DNA from: WHSV01 sp050694055
Lineage (GTDB): Bacteria; Actinomycetota; CADDZG01; WHSQ01
Direction: 5' to 3'
DNA: 14,745 bases
NCBI GenBank assembly: GCA_050694055.1
Contig: JBOGWX010000034.1
Coordinates: 1 to 14,745, forward strand
In this document: positions 14,122 through 14,745 of the stretch, piece by piece
How positions within the stretch are numbered: position 1 is the first letter of the stretch
Layout of the letters: each line of letters starts with the position of its first letter
Made by a program: the position numbers and the translations under genes
Notes under the pieces: generated by a model
Databases searched by the model: none
Told to the model about the DNA's origin: nothing
What the model saw: only the letters and a program-made list of their open reading frames with translations

Positions 14122-14505
14122 ATGGCAACGAAGCGAACCGCAGCGCGATTGAACGCTTACGAACGTCGCTACCGCAAGCTGGCTCGCCAGTTGGCCGACG
14201 TCGGCTTCATCGCTTCGGGCAGTCTCGCCCCCCGCTTCAACCGATGCGGCAAAGACAACTGCGCGTGCCACGGGGACCCGCCCCGTCTACACGGCCCCTA
14301 TTGGCACTTCACGGCCAAGGTTGACGGCAAGACCGTCAACCGCCGTCTCAGCGAGCGCCAGGCAGAGCTCTACCGCGACTGGATCGGCAACGACCGTCGC
14401 GTCCGCTCCCTGGTTGCCGAGATGCGCGCGGTGGCGGCCGAAGCGACCGAGCTGATCCTCGAGACGGAAGCCGACGAGGCTTCGCGCACCGCAAGCGACC
14501 GGTAA
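14122..14505 (+). CDS. DUF6788-family protein of the mobile element
   Basis: A 127-residue protein matching DUF6788: a charged N-terminal helix (AYERRYRKLARQLADVG), the motif RFNRCGKDNCACHGDPPRLHGPYWHFTAKVDGK (seen as RCGKDNCACHGD at 41-52 and HGPYWHFTAKV at 57-67), RRLSERQAEL and a long C-terminal helix. C42, C47, C49 and H50 or H57 look like a metal site. The family is of unknown function and is often encoded beside transposases. Within this element it might bind DNA, assist the transposase, or regulate the shared palindrome. ATG 14122 has a strong GGGAGGG (14107-14113) 8 nt upstream. It is divergent from the recombinase-like gene, with a 71-bp gap that holds the palindromic promoter. Confidence 0.85.
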   Translation: MATKRTAARLNAYERRYRKLARQLADVGFIASGSLAPRFNRCGKDNCACHGDPPRLHGPYWHFTAKVDGKTVNRRLSERQAELYRDWIGNDRRVRSLVAEMRAVAAEATELILETEADEASRTASDR

Positions 14506-14556
14506 CCGCCGACCATGGCGGAAGCCGCGCGCCCCTCGTCTCGTGGGTGTCGGCGG
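14506..14556 (+). terminator. Possible terminator after the DUF6788 gene
   Basis: CCGCCGAC (14506-14513) begins immediately after the TAA and pairs perfectly with GTCGGCGG (14549-14556), which is followed by CTTATTCC. The 35-nt loop and short T-run make it a weak candidate. A smaller alternative is CCGCC/GGCGG at 14506-14521. Confidence 0.3.
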
Positions 14557-14605
14557 CTTATTCCGTGGGTGGCCTTCCCCTCAGGTCTCGAACGACCAGG
14601 TCACG

Positions 14606-14620
14606 CCCAAACGTGAAGAC
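14606..14620 (-). repeat. Right inverted terminal repeat
   Basis: CCCAAACGTGAAGAC. Its last 13 bp are the reverse complement of left copy 1, and its first 12 bp are the reverse complement of left copy 2. Confidence 0.75.
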
Positions 14621-14745
14621 ATCGCAACCTCTGAGCATTTCCGCCCTGCAGCGGGGAAGCGGTCGAAGACCTGGGCCAGCGACTGCTATGTCTACGAGCG
14701 CCTGGAGCGTTTCATGCGCATCAAGCATGACGCGCGGAGCGGTTG
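14621..14745 (+). other. Flank of the element, possibly a coding fragment running off the window
   Basis: A plus-strand frame aligned to 14621 stays open to the window end, with mostly G or C in third position and a protein-like end (SDCYVYERLERFMRIKHDAR). The frame also stays open through the inverted repeat, back to a GTG at 14543, but that part does not look like protein. I do not recognise it. An opposite-strand frame is also open from the edge to 14560, so coding is unproven. It could be a host gene cut by the element or the start of another accessory gene. Confidence 0.25.

Larger units (their letters stand above)
11467..14620. mobile_element. ~3.15-kb three-gene transposon next to tRNA-Ala
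   Basis: Inverted repeats GTCTTCACGTTTG (11467-11479) and CAAACGTGAAGAC (14608-14620) bound three genes: transposase and recombinase-like gene on the minus strand, DUF6788 gene on the plus strand. A second left copy, TTCACGTTTGGG (11493-11504), matches the right repeat through its GGG and could be the true left end, giving about 3.13 kb. I see no target-site duplication, and the tRNA 3' end is not duplicated at the right side, so this is not a tRNA-targeting integration. The transposase is intact, the terminal repeats are well preserved and the promoter palindrome is perfect, which suggests a recent arrival. Exact ends are inferred. Confidence 0.75.

Noticed and set aside
14582..14589. CTCAGGTC near the right end equals the last bases of the tRNA-Ala acceptor region (11450-11457), as in an attachment-site duplication.
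   Set aside because: Only 8 bp match, the flanking bases differ, and the match lies inside the element's right inverted repeat rather than outside it.
1..14745. CRISPR arrays, rRNA genes and riboswitches.
   Set aside because: No regularly spaced repeats, no conserved rRNA segments and no recognisable riboswitch core were seen on either strand.

Overview
This is a GC-rich stretch of chromosome, most likely from an actinobacterium (Actinomycetota). Signs of this are the frequent GTG and TTG starts, the galU–moeA neighbourhood, a small membrane protein resembling SepX/GlpR, and a transposase type I associate with deep-branching actinobacteria. I cannot fix the class or genus.

Layout. (1) 1–623: a DUF559 (Vsr/PD-(D/E)xK-like) protein that seems to have lost its N-terminus. 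(2) 704–2638, minus strand: a tight set fmdB – mtnP (methylthioadenosine phosphorylase) – uppP (undecaprenyl-pyrophosphate phosphatase). (3) 2739–7350, plus strand, divergent from fmdB: a membrane-bound diguanylate cyclase (TM–sensor–TM–HAMP–GAF–GGEEF), galU, moeA and moaC, with gaps of 22 and 7 bp and then a GTGA overlap. (4) 7347–8119: three small genes (DUF4177, DUF192 and an unknown 67-residue protein) packed head-to-head and tail-to-tail. (5) 8166–9985, minus strand: pepA, followed by a two-helix membrane protein whose best start is a CTG overlapping the pepA stop. (6) 10171–11293, plus strand: the SepX/GlpR-like membrane protein and a translin-family protein. (7) 11387–11459: tRNA-Ala(CGC) with its own promoter. 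(8) 11467–14620: a mobile element of about 3.15 kb bounded by inverted repeats, starting 7 bp after the tRNA. It carries a DDE transposase, a tyrosine-recombinase-like gene coded in two frames, and a DUF6788 protein. (9) 14621–14745: flank, possibly coding, running off the window.

How the parts fit together. The housekeeping half joins cell-envelope precursors (GalU, UppP), molybdenum cofactor synthesis (MoeA, MoaC), methylthioadenosine salvage and c-di-GMP signalling. MoeA together with a SepX/GlpR-like protein recalls the actinobacterial Glp–GlpR cell-division pair. The mobile element is the most unusual part. Its recombinase-like gene changes frame at a G GGA AAG heptamer with a Shine-Dalgarno-like GGGAG 10 nt upstream. 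Its two divergent genes share a perfect 9-bp-arm palindrome that contains opposed −10 hexamers. Across the window, four genes without a usable ribosome-binding site have a TAnnCT hexamer exactly 7 nt before their ATG, which points to leaderless transcripts.
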